Origin: Hyphomicrobiales bacterium
Lineage (GTDB): Bacteria; Pseudomonadota; Alphaproteobacteria; Rhizobiales; Rhizobiaceae
DNA length: 64,000 nucleotides
Reading direction: 5' to 3'
Assembly: GCA_900473185.1 (NCBI GenBank)
Contig: UCKU01000013.1
Coordinates: 186,001-250,000 of the forward strand
The notes under the pieces are model-generated. The model had not been told where the DNA came from. It did not search any database and worked only from the letters and a program-made list of their open reading frames with translations. Of this stretch, positions 44,501 through 53,972 are shown piece by piece. Numbering within the stretch: the stretch's first letter is position 1; the number at the start of each line of letters is the position of its first letter. A program made the translations under genes and the position numbers.

Positions 44501-46663
44501 TTACCATTTCTTGCTGAGCTTGAAAGTGACCGTGCGTGCATCGCCGTAACCGCAGACCGTCAAGCCCTGGCAGCTCGAGACATATTCCTTGTCGAAGAGA
44601 TTGGCGACGTTGAGCGAGGCGGCCCAGTTTTCCTTCTCGTAGCGGATGGCTGCGTCGAACACGGTCGCTGCCGGCACCTTCTCGGTGTTGGCTTCGTCTG
44701 CCCATGACCAGCCCTGATGCCGAACGCCGGCGCCGAAGCTCAGGCCTTCCAGCGTGCCTGTCGTGACGAGGTAATCGACCCAGAGCGAAGCCTTGACCTT
44801 CGGCGTGATGTAGGGGGATTTGCCGACGAGAAGCGGGTTGGCTTCGTTTTCCAACACTTCCATGTCGGTATAATCGAGGCCGGCGGTGACCTTCCAGTTG
44901 TCGTTGACGTTGACCTTGCTTTCGAGTTCGAAGCCGCGTGAGCGTACCTTGCCGAGCTGGCTCTGCTCGAAGGTGATCGGATTGCTCACGGCATTGTTGC
45001 GCTTGTCGATCTGGAACACGGAGGCCGTGATCACGCCATCGAAGAAGGTCGGCTCATATTTGACGCCACCTTCGATCTGATAGCCTTCCTCGGGCTTGAG
45101 GGGGCCGGAAATGCCGGTGCCGATCAACGGGTTGAAGAAGCTCGCGACGCTGACATAGGGGGTCAGGCCGTTGTCGAATTCATAGGCGAGGCCGGCGCGG
45201 CCGCTGGCTGCGCCGTCGTCGAAGCTGTAGCTCGTCCCGATCGCCGCATCGGAGTCGATGTCGACATGGTCATAGCGGCCATTCAACGTTAGCAGCCAGC
45301 CATCGCCGAAATGGATCTGGTCCTGAGCGTAGATGCCGATCTGCTTCATGGTCACGATGCCATCAGCATAAACGAAATTGGCTCCCTGTGGCGTGCCGTA
45401 GACCGGATCGGTCGCGCTGATCGGATTGGAGCCGCAGCAGGCTTGCCAGTTGTCCAACCGGTAATATTTGTAATCGATGCCGGCGAGCAGGTTATGCGTC
45501 GCGCCTCCGAGCTCGGCCTCGCCCTCTATGCGGTTGTCGATACCGACGGAATCGACGCCGGAGCGGCCTTCGAAGCCGATACGCGCGAGGTCGTAATCTG
45601 GTGCTGTCGGCACGCCGCCTACATAACCGTTGAGGTACGGGCCCTGCTCATGCTTGTCGAGACGGCCATAACGGAAGTTCGAAGTGAATTTCACGCCACT
45701 GTCGAATTCATGCTCGAATTCGTATCCCACCATCTTCTGGACATAGCTGCCATCATCGATATCCGGCTCGCCGTAGAAGGCGTCGCGCGGGATCTTGCCG
45801 AAAGGGGCGTCCACGACCGTGCCGACATAGGGGAAGAAGCCGTTGCCGGTATGGACCTGATCGAGGCCTCCAAGATACCCCCAGACAGTGAAGCTCGTCG
45901 CATCATCAGGCGCGATCTTCAGCTGCGGCATGATGAAACCGCGGAAATCATGGGAGAAATCCGAGTAGTTGTCACCGCCGGAGACCTTGCCAGTGAGGCG
46001 GTAGGTCATGGTGTCGCTGGAGCCGACCTTGTCGGAAATGTCGAAACCGGTGAAGGCATTGCCGTTACTGTTGATGCCGATATCCGTGTAATAGAGCGGC
46101 TCGTCGAGCGGGCGCTTACGCACGAGATTGATGATGCCGCCCGGATTGGCGCCGCCGTAGAGCACGGAGGCCGGGCCTTTCAGAACCTCGACGCGCTCCA
46201 GCATAAAGGGATCGATCTGGAAACCGCCGAAGCCGTAGCTGAAGAGGTTCAGGTTATCGAAGAAGACGCCGGTCTGTGTGGCGTTGAAGCCGCGGATGTA
46301 GAACCAGTCGGTATCGGGATCATTGCCGAAGGGCTGGGTTGTCACGCCAGGCGTATAGAGCAGCGCCTCGTCGATCTTGTTGGTGATGCCGTGATCATCC
46401 ATTTCCTGCTTGCCGATGATCGAGACCGACTGCGGGATTTCGTTGATCGGCGTATCGCTCTTGGAGCCGGCAGACGAGGTCTTCGCGACATAACCTTTGA
46501 CCGGACCGGTGGCGCTATCATCGCCGCCCTGGATGACGATCGGCGCCAGTTGCGTCGGACTGGCGTCCTGAGCAAGAGCGGAGGATGCCGCCATGATGCC
46601 GGCGACGGCCGTTCCTGCCAGTAGATATGCCCTGAAGATGAGCCCCTTGGTCTGCGCTCGCAT
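44501..46663 (-). CDS. TonB-dependent siderophore receptor (FhuA-like)
   Basis: A 720-residue outer-membrane receptor. After a signal peptide (cleavage near ALA, ~31) come a plug domain (~60-215, with EIPQSVSIIGKQEMDD and LKGPASVLYGGANPGGIIN, split) and a 22-strand barrel ending in the aromatic TFKLSKKW. The plug and barrel fit the TIGR01783-type ferric-siderophore receptors. Together with FhuD/B/C and the reductase it forms a complete uptake route, most likely for a hydroxamate such as ferrichrome. A true TonB box is not obvious to me. Confidence 0.93.
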   Translation of the reverse strand: MRAQTKGLIFRAYLLAGTAVAGIMAASSALAQDASPTQLAPIVIQGGDDSATGPVKGYVAKTSSAGSKSDTPINEIPQSVSIIGKQEMDDHGITNKIDEALLYTPGVTTQPFGNDPDTDWFYIRGFNATQTGVFFDNLNLFSYGFGGFQIDPFMLERVEVLKGPASVLYGGANPGGIINLVRKRPLDEPLYYTDIGINSNGNAFTGFDISDKVGSSDTMTYRLTGKVSGGDNYSDFSHDFRGFIMPQLKIAPDDATSFTVWGYLGGLDQVHTGNGFFPYVGTVVDAPFGKIPRDAFYGEPDIDDGSYVQKMVGYEFEHEFDSGVKFTSNFRYGRLDKHEQGPYLNGYVGGVPTAPDYDLARIGFEGRSGVDSVGIDNRIEGEAELGGATHNLLAGIDYKYYRLDNWQACCGSNPISATDPVYGTPQGANFVYADGIVTMKQIGIYAQDQIHFGDGWLLTLNGRYDHVDIDSDAAIGTSYSFDDGAASGRAGLAYEFDNGLTPYVSVASFFNPLIGTGISGPLKPEEGYQIEGGVKYEPTFFDGVITASVFQIDKRNNAVSNPITFEQSQLGKVRSRGFELESKVNVNDNWKVTAGLDYTDMEVLENEANPLLVGKSPYITPKVKASLWVDYLVTTGTLEGLSFGAGVRHQGWSWADEANTEKVPAATVFDAAIRYEKENWAASLNVANLFDKEYVSSCQGLTVCGYGDARTVTFKLSKKW

Positions 46664-46680
46664 AGATTACCCCACTCGTG

Positions 46681-46701
46681 CCGCGGCTTTTCCCGCCGCG
46701 G
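46681..46701 (-). other. Leader hairpin before TonB receptor
   Basis: CCGCGGC and GCCGCGG form a 7-bp GC stem with a 7-base loop, ending 17 bases before the receptor ATG on the minus strand. It could be the terminator of the AraC gene or a leader hairpin of the receptor mRNA. Confidence 0.45.
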
Positions 46702-46728
46702 TATGGCCTTGAATAAGTCGAGTGTTTA

Positions 46729-46742
46729 ACTCAAATTTAATT
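46729..46742. promoter_or_regulatory. Motif ACTCAAATTTAATT upstream of TonB receptor
   Basis: The same 14-base word, with one or two changes, lies upstream of the AraC-family gene at 47759, in the same orientation relative to both minus-strand genes. It overlaps a GAGT-GTTTA-ACTC dyad. A candidate binding site for the AraC regulator or for an iron regulator. Confidence 0.5.
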
Positions 46743-46825
46743 GGGCGGATTGTCGTGATCGGGTGGAAATTGAACGTTCTTGGGCAATTTTCCGCGCTGC
46801 ACGCAAAAGCCCGGGTGTGTTGCAA

Positions 46826-47710
46826 TTAAGCAATCTGCGCCTTTTTCCAGTTCGCCGGCGTGGTCCCCAGATTCTTCCGGAAAACGCGGGTGAAATGGGC
46901 CTGATCGGCAAAGCCAGTTTCCACAGCGATGGTCGTCAGGGGATACTCGCTGCGCACCAGCAGATGTTTTGCTCGATCGAGGCGGACATTGGTCTGATAT
47001 TGATGCGGTGCCACGCCGGTCGAGGCCTTGAAGGCGTGGCTGAAATGCGATTGCGACAGGCCGGTGACCGATGCCAGTTCCTCCAGCCGGATATTGCGCA
47101 GGCAGTTTTCCTCGATGAAATCGGTGGCGCGGCGCAATTGCCAGCCTGCAAGCTTGCTGCGCTTGCGCGGCTGCACCTTGGTAAGCTTCAGCACATCGAT
47201 GATGAGGGAAAGCGACAGGCCGTCGCCATAGAGATCATGCAGCGGCTGCGGATTGACGCATTCGGCGGCAATCAACTGGGCGAGCGACAACAGGCGCTCG
47301 TCGGAAAACAGGAGCTGGGCATTAGCGAGACGTTGCGGATCGAGATCGTCGCCGAGCCTTCGGCTGATGGTCTCGACATCGAAATGGATGTCGAGATGGC
47401 GTAGCGAATGCACATCCACCAGATCGGCCCAGACTTCCATATCGGCCGGCACATAGGAGATCGGCCGCTTTTCGGTGTCCTGCACGGTGCCGTGGGCGCG
47501 CGGCGAGAGCTTTACCCGCGAATTGCCCGGCCCGCGCTTTTCAAGGAGGATGAAAAGCCGTGGGTCGCGCGATACGTAATAGCCACCGGAATGGGGAGCG
47601 CAGTCCACATCCCAGACATCGGCCACGATGCCGTTCCACACCCGGCGATTGACGCCTTTGGTGACGGAAAAGCCGTGAATTCTGTTTTGCATGCGCGGTT
47701 GAAACGTCAT
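46826..47710 (-). CDS. AraC-family transcriptional regulator of the siderophore locus
   Basis: A 294-residue regulator with an N-terminal sensing domain and a C-terminal double helix-turn-helix (~195-292): LEELASVTGLSQSHFSHAFK, then PLTTIAVETGFADQAHFTRV. Its product precedes the receptor gene on the same strand. AraC proteins beside siderophore receptors commonly activate the receptor when the ferric siderophore is present, so that role is likely. The ATG at 47710 has GGAGG upstream; the longest frame uses a TTG at 47764 that lies inside the putative operator. Confidence 0.88.
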   Translation of the reverse strand: MTFQPRMQNRIHGFSVTKGVNRRVWNGIVADVWDVDCAPHSGGYYVSRDPRLFILLEKRGPGNSRVKLSPRAHGTVQDTEKRPISYVPADMEVWADLVDVHSLRHLDIHFDVETISRRLGDDLDPQRLANAQLLFSDERLLSLAQLIAAECVNPQPLHDLYGDGLSLSLIIDVLKLTKVQPRKRSKLAGWQLRRATDFIEENCLRNIRLEELASVTGLSQSHFSHAFKASTGVAPHQYQTNVRLDRAKHLLVRSEYPLTTIAVETGFADQAHFTRVFRKNLGTTPANWKKAQIA

Positions 47711-47758
47711 TTCCACTTCCGCCTCCGGCCCGATGGCCGAAATAAACCTTCGTAATAT

Positions 47759-47772
47759 ACTCAAGTTTAATA
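47759..47772. promoter_or_regulatory. Motif ACTCAAGTTTAATA upstream of AraC gene
   Basis: Second copy of the ACTCAARTTTAATW word found before the TonB receptor, about 50 bases upstream of the AraC start. Fits autoregulation plus receptor control by one factor. Confidence 0.5.
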
Positions 47773-47827
47773 CAGGAGGCGGAGCGGGATGACAATCACC
47801 CAGTTCATGCGGGCAGAAATGCCGGTA

Positions 47828-48583
47828 TCAGATGACGGAGAAGGTCAGTCGTGCGCTGTCGCCAAAGCGGATGTCGATCTCGCCGGGTTCGGTGAGTTCG
47901 ACGGCGCCGCTGAGCGTGCCGGTCGTGATGAGTGCGCCGGATTTCAGCGAATCTTCCGGCCGCAGCGGGTCGTTGACGTAGTCGACCAGCCAGGTCACGA
48001 CGTCGCCCTTCGGATGTTTGGCAAGACCGTCATAGATCGTCCTGCTGCCCTGAGTGACCTTCAGCGGCGTGCTTGCGGCGGTATCGATGAAGCTCTTCGC
48101 AATGGAGGGGCCGAGCACATAACCGCTATTGCCAAGACGATCCGCGAGGAAGAGGAGGAAGGAGATAGCACCGCTTTCCTTGACCGCGCTGACCAGCAGT
48201 TCGGCGCCGAGATAGGCGGTGGAAATTGCCTCCAGCACTTCGGCGCGGCTGTAGGGGGCGCCCTTGCGGTAGGGCAGGTCCTTGCCGAAGCGAACGGCAA
48301 TTTCGGTTTCGAATTTCAGGCCCGGATACCAAGCGATGGTGGCGCCGGAGATGGCTTCGGCATAGGGATGGAGGGGTGCGGTGACCGGCTGGCCTTCGGG
48401 CGAGGCCGTAACCTTCCAGGCGTTGCTGTCGACCCCTTCTTCAGTCTTCAGGGCATTCTGGGTTTCCATCGCCTGATTCAGATCAGCCGGCAGCGAAAAG
48501 GCGCTCGTCGGCTCCTGCTTTGCGGCCTGGCGCAGGCCGTGGAGTTTGGCGGCCAGTGCGCGCGGGTCGAATGATTCAGTCAT
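47828..48583 (-). CDS. 2-keto-4-pentenoate hydratase/FAH-family protein (MhpD-like)
   Basis: A 251-residue protein of the hydratase/decarboxylase branch of the fumarylacetoacetate hydrolase superfamily. The pattern NAWKVTASPEGQPV, FETEIAVRFGKDLP (metal-binding Glu pair) and the closing SGALITTGTLSGAVEL match MhpD/XylJ-like enzymes that hydrate 2-hydroxypenta-2,4-dienoate in aromatic catabolism. No other aromatic pathway genes are near. It lies 78 bases after rhaK on the same strand and might be cotranscribed. Confidence 0.87.
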   Translation of the reverse strand: MTESFDPRALAAKLHGLRQAAKQEPTSAFSLPADLNQAMETQNALKTEEGVDSNAWKVTASPEGQPVTAPLHPYAEAISGATIAWYPGLKFETEIAVRFGKDLPYRKGAPYSRAEVLEAISTAYLGAELLVSAVKESGAISFLLFLADRLGNSGYVLGPSIAKSFIDTAASTPLKVTQGSRTIYDGLAKHPKGDVVTWLVDYVNDPLRPEDSLKSGALITTGTLSGAVELTEPGEIDIRFGDSARLTFSVI

Positions 48584-48661
48584 GCTGTTTCCTCCATCAA
48601 ATCGAGAAGTGCCACAGTAGCGGCGCAGCCGACATGAACAAGGCCACTCTTGGAAACACTG

Positions 48662-50029
48662 TTATTCCATCGCGGCGTACCAGCGCTCCCGATAGGCGGA
48701 GAGGCCCGGAATTGCCTGGGGTGAGAAGTGTTTTTCCACGCCGGAGACCGGCTTGATACCGGCAAGAAGGGCCGCCCCCTGGCTGGTGCCGGTCGAGCCC
48801 GGCAGCGCCATCGTATCGCGGCCGGTGATTGCGGCAATCAGCGACAGATAGGTCTCGTTCAATGCGAAAGGGCCTTCGACGATGATTGGACCCTTGGCGC
48901 CGATCAGCCCGAGGCAGGCCTCCGTCATCAATGCGAGATAGAGGCAGGCAGCGGCATATCGCTCCTCGCGGCTCGCATCATCTACGTTGATCCAGTGGCT
49001 GACCTTGCCCGGAAAGGGACCGGAGCCCGGCGCCACGTTCGGCAGCAGCATGATGCCCTTCGCAACAACATCCGTGATGACGGCCTTTGCCTCGGCATCG
49101 CCGACCTGACCGATCTCGGCCGAGAGAATTTCGAATTCGCGACCGCCCATGAAGCGGGAGGAGGGTACGGCACGGCCATAGGCATCGACATTGGCGAGCG
49201 CATCACGATTGGCGTCGAGATGGTCGAGATCGCCGCCGACGCCGAAATTGATGACCCAGGTGCCGGTCGAGACGACGGCAAAGGGCGCCTCGCGGCCGAC
49301 GAGATGCGGCAGGAGCGACGCATTTGAATCATGAATGCCGCAATAGACGGGCACGGAAAGACCGATTTCAGCGGCAATATCGGGCAGAACGTGGCCAAGT
49401 GCGTCGAAGGCAGAATGGATCGGTGCCATCCGGTTGCGAATGGCAAGCGTATCGACCAGCGAAGAGTAGGCACCTGTCTTCGGATTCCAGAGGTCCGTAT
49501 GACAGCCCAGCGAGGTCGCCTCGTTCGCAGCGACACCAGTCAGCCGCGCCGACCAATATTGTGCATAGGTGAGAATGGTTGCGACCTTGGCGAACTCTTC
49601 GGCAAAAGCCGTTTTCTGGTAATGGAGTTGCGCGCCGATATTCAGACCCATTGAAAGACGGGGCGAGAAGGTTTCCATGAAGGGCGGCCGCAAAGCGTCA
49701 TAGGCGTCGCGGATCTCTAGTGGGTATTCATGCTCATAGTCGATGACGGGCATCGCAAGCTTGCCGTCCGCGCCGAGCAGGGCGGCGGCCGCGCCATGTG
49801 TGGTGATCGAGATCGCGTCAAAACCCGGCTCGCTGGCAAAGGCTTTCAGCGAAGCAAGCGCGAAGCTCCAGAGCGCTTCGATATCATAATGCGGATAGAG
49901 GCCGTCGCGGATGACCGTATTCGGCTGCTTGCGGACGGCGATTTCGGCGCCCGTCGCGCTGTCGAGAACGACCACCTTGGCGTTTGTCTTGCCGATATCG
50001 AGAACGGCGATGCGGCGGTAATCGCTCAT
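48662..50029 (-). CDS. rhaK: L-rhamnose pathway sugar kinase (FGGY family)
   Basis: A 455-residue FGGY-type carbohydrate kinase. The phosphate-1 motif is [16 protein letters not shown] (~9-24), the substrate region includes [13 protein letters not shown], and the adenosine motif [14 protein letters not shown]. In R. leguminosarum RhaK is needed both for rhamnose phosphorylation and for function of the ABC importer. It overlaps the mutarotase gene by four bases (ATGA at 50029). The longer frame to 50116 is not supported. Confidence 0.93.
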   Translation of the reverse strand: MSDYRRIAVLDIGKTNAKVVVLDSATGAEIAVRKQPNTVIRDGLYPHYDIEALWSFALASLKAFASEPGFDAISITTHGAAAALLGADGKLAMPVIDYEHEYPLEIRDAYDALRPPFMETFSPRLSMGLNIGAQLHYQKTAFAEEFAKVATILTYAQYWSARLTGVAANEATSLGCHTDLWNPKTGAYSSLVDTLAIRNRMAPIHSAFDALGHVLPDIAAEIGLSVPVYCGIHDSNASLLPHLVGREAPFAVVSTGTWVINFGVGGDLDHLDANRDALANVDAYGRAVPSSRFMGGREFEILSAEIGQVGDAEAKAVITDVVAKGIMLLPNVAPGSGPFPGKVSHWINVDDASREERYAAACLYLALMTEACLGLIGAKGPIIVEGPFALNETYLSLIAAITGRDTMALPGSTGTSQGAALLAGIKPVSGVEKHFSPQAIPGLSAYRERWYAAME

Positions 50030-50346
50030 GGCATATGAAAAACGGTGACGAGGTCGCTCTGGACGGGCGAATTGTCCGGATTGGATGCCATGATATCGGC
50101 CATATGCGCCCACCATTTCTTCATGACCGGATGGTCCGGCAGGTTCGCCATCGTATGATCCTTCGGCCGGGTCAGTACGCCGAAAAGCGTGTTGGTCTCG
50201 CGGTCGAGATGGATGGAATAGTCGCTGGCGCCTGACTGGTGCAGGAGATCGACAAGTTCCGGCCAGATCTCGTCGTGCCGCTTCCGATATTCGGCCTCCA
50301 TGCCGGGATTGAGCTTCATCTTGAAGGCGTGTTTTTCCAGGGTCAT
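50026..50346 (-). CDS. rhaU: L-rhamnose mutarotase
   Basis: A 106-residue protein of the RhaM/RhaU family that interconverts rhamnose anomers. Family residues are visible: [20 protein letters not shown] (split ~8-27), the catalytic His in [15 protein letters not shown] and the closing [11 protein letters not shown]. It starts overlapping the RhaQ stop and ends overlapping the rhaK start, so rhaQ-rhaU-rhaK are coupled. The frame extending to 50577 is Arg/His-rich noise. Confidence 0.94.
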   Translation of the reverse strand: MTLEKHAFKMKLNPGMEAEYRKRHDEIWPELVDLLHQSGASDYSIHLDRETNTLFGVLTRPKDHTMANLPDHPVMKKWWAHMADIMASNPDNSPVQSDLVTVFHMP

Positions 50347-51368
50347 TTGGCGCTCATGGCTTTGATGCGGCGGGCGATGATCGGGATCGCGATCGTGATG
50401 ATCAGGAGCAGGCCGATGAAGATCGACATGACGATGCCGGGCACGTTCAGCAGGCCAAGCCCGAAAGTCACGAGACCCATGACGAAGGCGGCGATGACGA
50501 CGCCGCCGATCGTACCGGAGCCGCCGAGGATCGAGATGCCGCCGAGCACGACCATGGTGACGACTTCGAGTTCCCACCCTTGCGCGATCGACGGGCGGGT
50601 CGAGCCGAGGCGCGAGGTCAGGCAGACCGCAGCGACACCGCTCATCACGCCGGTCAGCAGGAAGAGGATGAATTTCACGCGCTCGACGGGAATGCCGGAG
50701 AAGCGAGCCGCGAAATCATTGTTGCCGATCGTATAGACCTGCCGGCCGAAATTCGTCGCATGCAGCAGGATCGCAAAGAGAATTGCCAGCACGATGAACA
50801 GCACGAATTCGAAGGAGAAGACCCAGACGACGTAGCCCTGGCCGAAATAAGCGAAATCCGCCGGGTATTTGCCATAGGCTTGGTCGCCGAGCACGATATA
50901 GGAAATGCCGCGGAACAGGCTCATCGTACCGATGGTGACGACGATCGACGGCAGCTTCAGCACCGAGACGAGCACACCGTTGAAGATGCCGCAGAGAAGT
51001 CCGGTGCCGATGCCGATCAGCACGAGGCCCGGCGTACCGACGCCGACCTGCGCTGCAGCACCCATGGCCGTCGAGGCAAGCGCGATGATCGCGGCAACCG
51101 ACAGGTCAATTTCACCGGCGATGACGAGCAGCGCCATGGCGAAGGCGATCATCGCCTTTTCGGTGAAGTTGAAGGTCGCATCCGAGAGGTTCCAGGCATC
51201 GAGGAAGTAAGGCGAAGCCACGGAATTGAAGATGAAGATAAGGACGGCGACGCCGAAGAGCAGCACTTCCCAGCTCGACATGACGCGTTTGAAGGGCGTG
51301 CCGAGCCGATCGGGGATGACGCGCTTTTCGGGCTTTTGCGTTTCGAGGGGAGCGGAAACCATGCTCAT
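50343..51368 (-). CDS. rhaQ: Rhamnose ABC transporter permease
   Basis: A 341-residue permease of the CUT2 (RbsC/BPD_transp_2) family with about ten helices; [18 protein letters not shown] and [20 protein letters not shown] are typical. Second of two rhamnose permeases, overlapping rhaP by four bases. Cytoplasmic N-terminus holds a charged run before the first helix at ~30. Confidence 0.93.
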   Translation of the reverse strand: MSMVSAPLETQKPEKRVIPDRLGTPFKRVMSSWEVLLFGVAVLIFIFNSVASPYFLDAWNLSDATFNFTEKAMIAFAMALLVIAGEIDLSVAAIIALASTAMGAAAQVGVGTPGLVLIGIGTGLLCGIFNGVLVSVLKLPSIVVTIGTMSLFRGISYIVLGDQAYGKYPADFAYFGQGYVVWVFSFEFVLFIVLAILFAILLHATNFGRQVYTIGNNDFAARFSGIPVERVKFILFLLTGVMSGVAAVCLTSRLGSTRPSIAQGWELEVVTMVVLGGISILGGSGTIGGVVIAAFVMGLVTFGLGLLNVPGIVMSIFIGLLLIITIAIPIIARRIKAMSAK

Positions 51369-52354
51369 GCTGCGACCTCCGCGGCGGCGCGGTCACGCAG
51401 GATGATGCGGCCGCGATTGCGCTCGCGCCTTGCGTTGAAGACGACGGCGAGGATGATGACGGTTCCGGAGATCGCCATCTGGGTGAAAGGCGAAATGCCG
51501 ATGACGGGCAGGGCGTTCTTGATGACGCCAAGGAACAGCGCGCCGAGCACCGTGCCAGCGACAGAGCCCACGCCACCGGCAATCGAAATGCCGCCGATCA
51601 CGCAGGCCGCGACGCTATCGAGTTCGAAACCGTTGGCGATATCGACATAGGCGACCGCATAGCGCGAGACCCAGAGATAGCTGGAAAGACCGGCAAGCGC
51701 GCCCGAGAGAACGAAGGCCAGGAATTTCGTCTTGCCCGTATCGATGCCGGCATAGACGGCAGCCGTCGGATTGCCGCCGGTTGCGTAGGCCGAGCGGCCG
51801 AACTGGCTATAGCGCAGCAGCATATACATGAGCGCTACGATGATGATCGCGACCCAGCTCAAGACCGGAAGGCCCAGGATCGGCGTGCGAGGGACGGAGA
51901 GGAAGATCGGTGTCATCTGGTGCGCGTTCACCCAGGCGCCGCCGGACAGCACGAAGGCCATGCCGCGATAGATGGTGAGCGTACCGAGGGTAACGACGAT
52001 CGGCGGGATTTCGAGGCGCCAGACGAGGAAGCCGTTGATGGCGCCAAGTGTTGCGCCGATCACGATCGCCGCAAGGATGAGCACGATCAGCGGCAGTCCA
52101 GGGAAGGCGGCGTTCATCATCGCGATCGCCATGCCGGTGAAAGCAAGATTGGCTGCGACCGAAAGATCGATCGATTTCGTCAGGATCACCGTCATCTGGG
52201 CAAGCGCCAGGATGATGAGGATTGCCGTATCGTTGAAGATGCCAGCGAGATTGTCGGGTGTCGCGAAATCGGCTGCGCGCGTCGAGAAGACGGCGATCAT
52301 CACCACGATGATGGCAAAGAGCAGGGTTTCGCGTTTTCTGATCAGTCTCATCAT
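51365..52354 (-). CDS. rhaP: Rhamnose ABC transporter permease
   Basis: A 329-residue CUT2 permease with the family's SIDLSVAANLAFTGMAIAMM and WRLEIPPIVVTLGTLTIYRG regions (RbsC-like). Start at the first ATG of an ATGATG pair at 52354, with GAGG eight bases upstream, right after the rhaT stop; longer starts lie inside rhaT. Confidence 0.92.
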   Translation of the reverse strand: MMRLIRKRETLLFAIIVVMIAVFSTRAADFATPDNLAGIFNDTAILIILALAQMTVILTKSIDLSVAANLAFTGMAIAMMNAAFPGLPLIVLILAAIVIGATLGAINGFLVWRLEIPPIVVTLGTLTIYRGMAFVLSGGAWVNAHQMTPIFLSVPRTPILGLPVLSWVAIIIVALMYMLLRYSQFGRSAYATGGNPTAAVYAGIDTGKTKFLAFVLSGALAGLSSYLWVSRYAVAYVDIANGFELDSVAACVIGGISIAGGVGSVAGTVLGALFLGVIKNALPVIGISPFTQMAISGTVIILAVVFNARRERNRGRIILRDRAAAEVAA

Positions 52355-52364
52355 GCCCGTCACC

Positions 52365-53918
52365 TCATGCATTTCCGGTCGCCGCGCGCACCAGCGCTTC
52401 TGGCGAAAGCTGATCGCGCTCAAAGAGCCCTGCGGATAGGCCTTCCTTCATGACGAGCACGCGGTCCGACATGCCGATGATCTCGGGCAGTTCGGAGGAG
52501 ATCATGATGATGGAGAGGCCTTCGGCCGCAAGCTCGCTGATAAAGCCGTGGACGGCAGCCTTCGAACCGATATCGATGCCCTTGGTCGGCTCATCGAGAA
52601 TGATGACCTTGGGCATGGTGGCCAGCCACTTGCCGATGACGACCTTCTGCTGGTTGCCGCCCGATAGCGTACCAACCGGCACGGAAAGTGCGGCGGCACG
52701 TAGATCCAGACGCTCGGCATATTTACGGGCGAGCGCGAATTCTTCCGCCGCCTGCAGGAAGCCCTTGCGCGAAGTACGCGTCAGCGAGGGCAGCGTCATG
52801 TTCTGATAGATCGGCATCGGCAGCGCCAGGCCGTGGCGGCCGCGCTCTTCCGGTACGTAGACGATGCCGGCGCGGATGGCGTCATGCGGAGAATTGATCG
52901 AAATCTCCCGGCCTTCGAGAACGAGTCTGCCGGAGAGCGGTTTGGTGATGCCGAAAAGCGACTGGGCCAGCTCCGAACGCCCGGCGCCGATCAGACCGTA
53001 GATGCCAAGGATCTCGCCCTTGCGCAGCGTCAGCGAAATATCGCGGAATTCCGTGCGGTGGCTGTATTTTTCGACTTCGAGCACTGCGCCGCCGATTGCC
53101 ACATCGATCTTCGGGAAGGCATTTTCGACGTCGCGACCGACCATCATGCGAACGATTTCGTCCTGCGGCGTTTCCTTCAGCTTCCCGTGGCCGACAGCAC
53201 GGCCGTCGCGGAAGACGACGTAATTGTCGGCGATCTCGTAGAGCTCATCGAACTTATGGCTAATGAAAAGGATGGCCTTGCCGCTTGCTTTCAGGCCCTC
53301 GACGATACGGAAAAGATCGTCGATCTCCTTGCGCGAGAGGGCAGCCGTCGGTTCGTCCATGATGACGATACGAGCCTCGATCGACAAAGCGCGGGCAATC
53401 GCCACGAGATGGCGCTGCGCAATCGAGAGGTCCTTCAGGCGGATCGTTGGATCGATATTGCTCTCGAGCGAGGTCAGCAGCGTTCTGGCGCGGCTGTTCA
53501 TCTCGCTCCAGTCGATCGTGCGCCAGCGCGTGCGCGGCGCATGGCCGAGGAAGATATTCTCGGCGACCGAAAGCTCGTCGAAAAGCACGGTTTCCTGGTG
53601 AATGGCGGTCACACCTGCATCGATCGCAGCCTGTGCCGTTGCAAAGTGCACCGGTTTGCCGTCGACGATGATCTCGCCCTCATTCGGACGATAGATACCC
53701 GTCAGGATCTTGACGAGCGTCGACTTGCCGGCGCCGTTTTCGCCGATCAGTGCCGTCACCTTGCCGGGATAGAGCGCGATGCTGACATTATCGAGCGCCT
53801 TCACGCCCGGAAAGATCTGCGAGATGCCGCGCATTTCCAGAATGGCGATTGCGTCATCGGGTTTTGGGTCCGCGACGGGGTGTTTAAGGGCAGGGGTCAT
53901 CAGCAAGCTTACCACCAT
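52365..53918 (-). CDS. rhaT: Rhamnose ABC transporter ATP-binding protein
   Basis: A 517-residue CUT2 ATPase with two nucleotide-binding domains, as in RbsA. The first has Walker A GENGAGKSTLVK, signature LSIAQRHLVAIARAL and Walker B IVIMDEPTAALS. The second has a degenerate Walker A (GLIGAGRSELAQ), signature LSGGNQQKVVIGKWL and VIILDEPTKGIDIG. This asymmetry is normal. Neither candidate ATG (53918 or 53900) has a good ribosome-binding site, so the exact start is open. Confidence 0.92.
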   Translation of the reverse strand: MVVSLLMTPALKHPVADPKPDDAIAILEMRGISQIFPGVKALDNVSIALYPGKVTALIGENGAGKSTLVKILTGIYRPNEGEIIVDGKPVHFATAQAAIDAGVTAIHQETVLFDELSVAENIFLGHAPRTRWRTIDWSEMNSRARTLLTSLESNIDPTIRLKDLSIAQRHLVAIARALSIEARIVIMDEPTAALSRKEIDDLFRIVEGLKASGKAILFISHKFDELYEIADNYVVFRDGRAVGHGKLKETPQDEIVRMMVGRDVENAFPKIDVAIGGAVLEVEKYSHRTEFRDISLTLRKGEILGIYGLIGAGRSELAQSLFGITKPLSGRLVLEGREISINSPHDAIRAGIVYVPEERGRHGLALPMPIYQNMTLPSLTRTSRKGFLQAAEEFALARKYAERLDLRAAALSVPVGTLSGGNQQKVVIGKWLATMPKVIILDEPTKGIDIGSKAAVHGFISELAAEGLSIIMISSELPEIIGMSDRVLVMKEGLSAGLFERDQLSPEALVRAATGNA

Positions 53919-53929
53919 CGAAAGAGAAG

Positions 53930-53950
53930 CCCGGCGGCAGAGCCGCCGGG
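53930..53950 (-). other. Intercistronic hairpin between rhaS and rhaT
   Basis: CCCGGCGGC and GCCGCCGGG form a perfect 9-bp stem with a 3-base loop in the short gap after rhaS. CTTCTCTTT follows on the minus strand, a poor T-run. It likely stabilises rhaS mRNA and reduces readthrough to rhaT, and may also explain rhaT's weak initiation region. Confidence 0.65.
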
Positions 53951-53972
53951 TGTCCGTTCATGGTCTCTGAAA

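Noticed and set aside
50347..50577. N-terminal extension of the rhamnose mutarotase
   Set aside because: Arg/His-rich out-of-frame translation of rhaQ; the true start overlaps the rhaQ stop.
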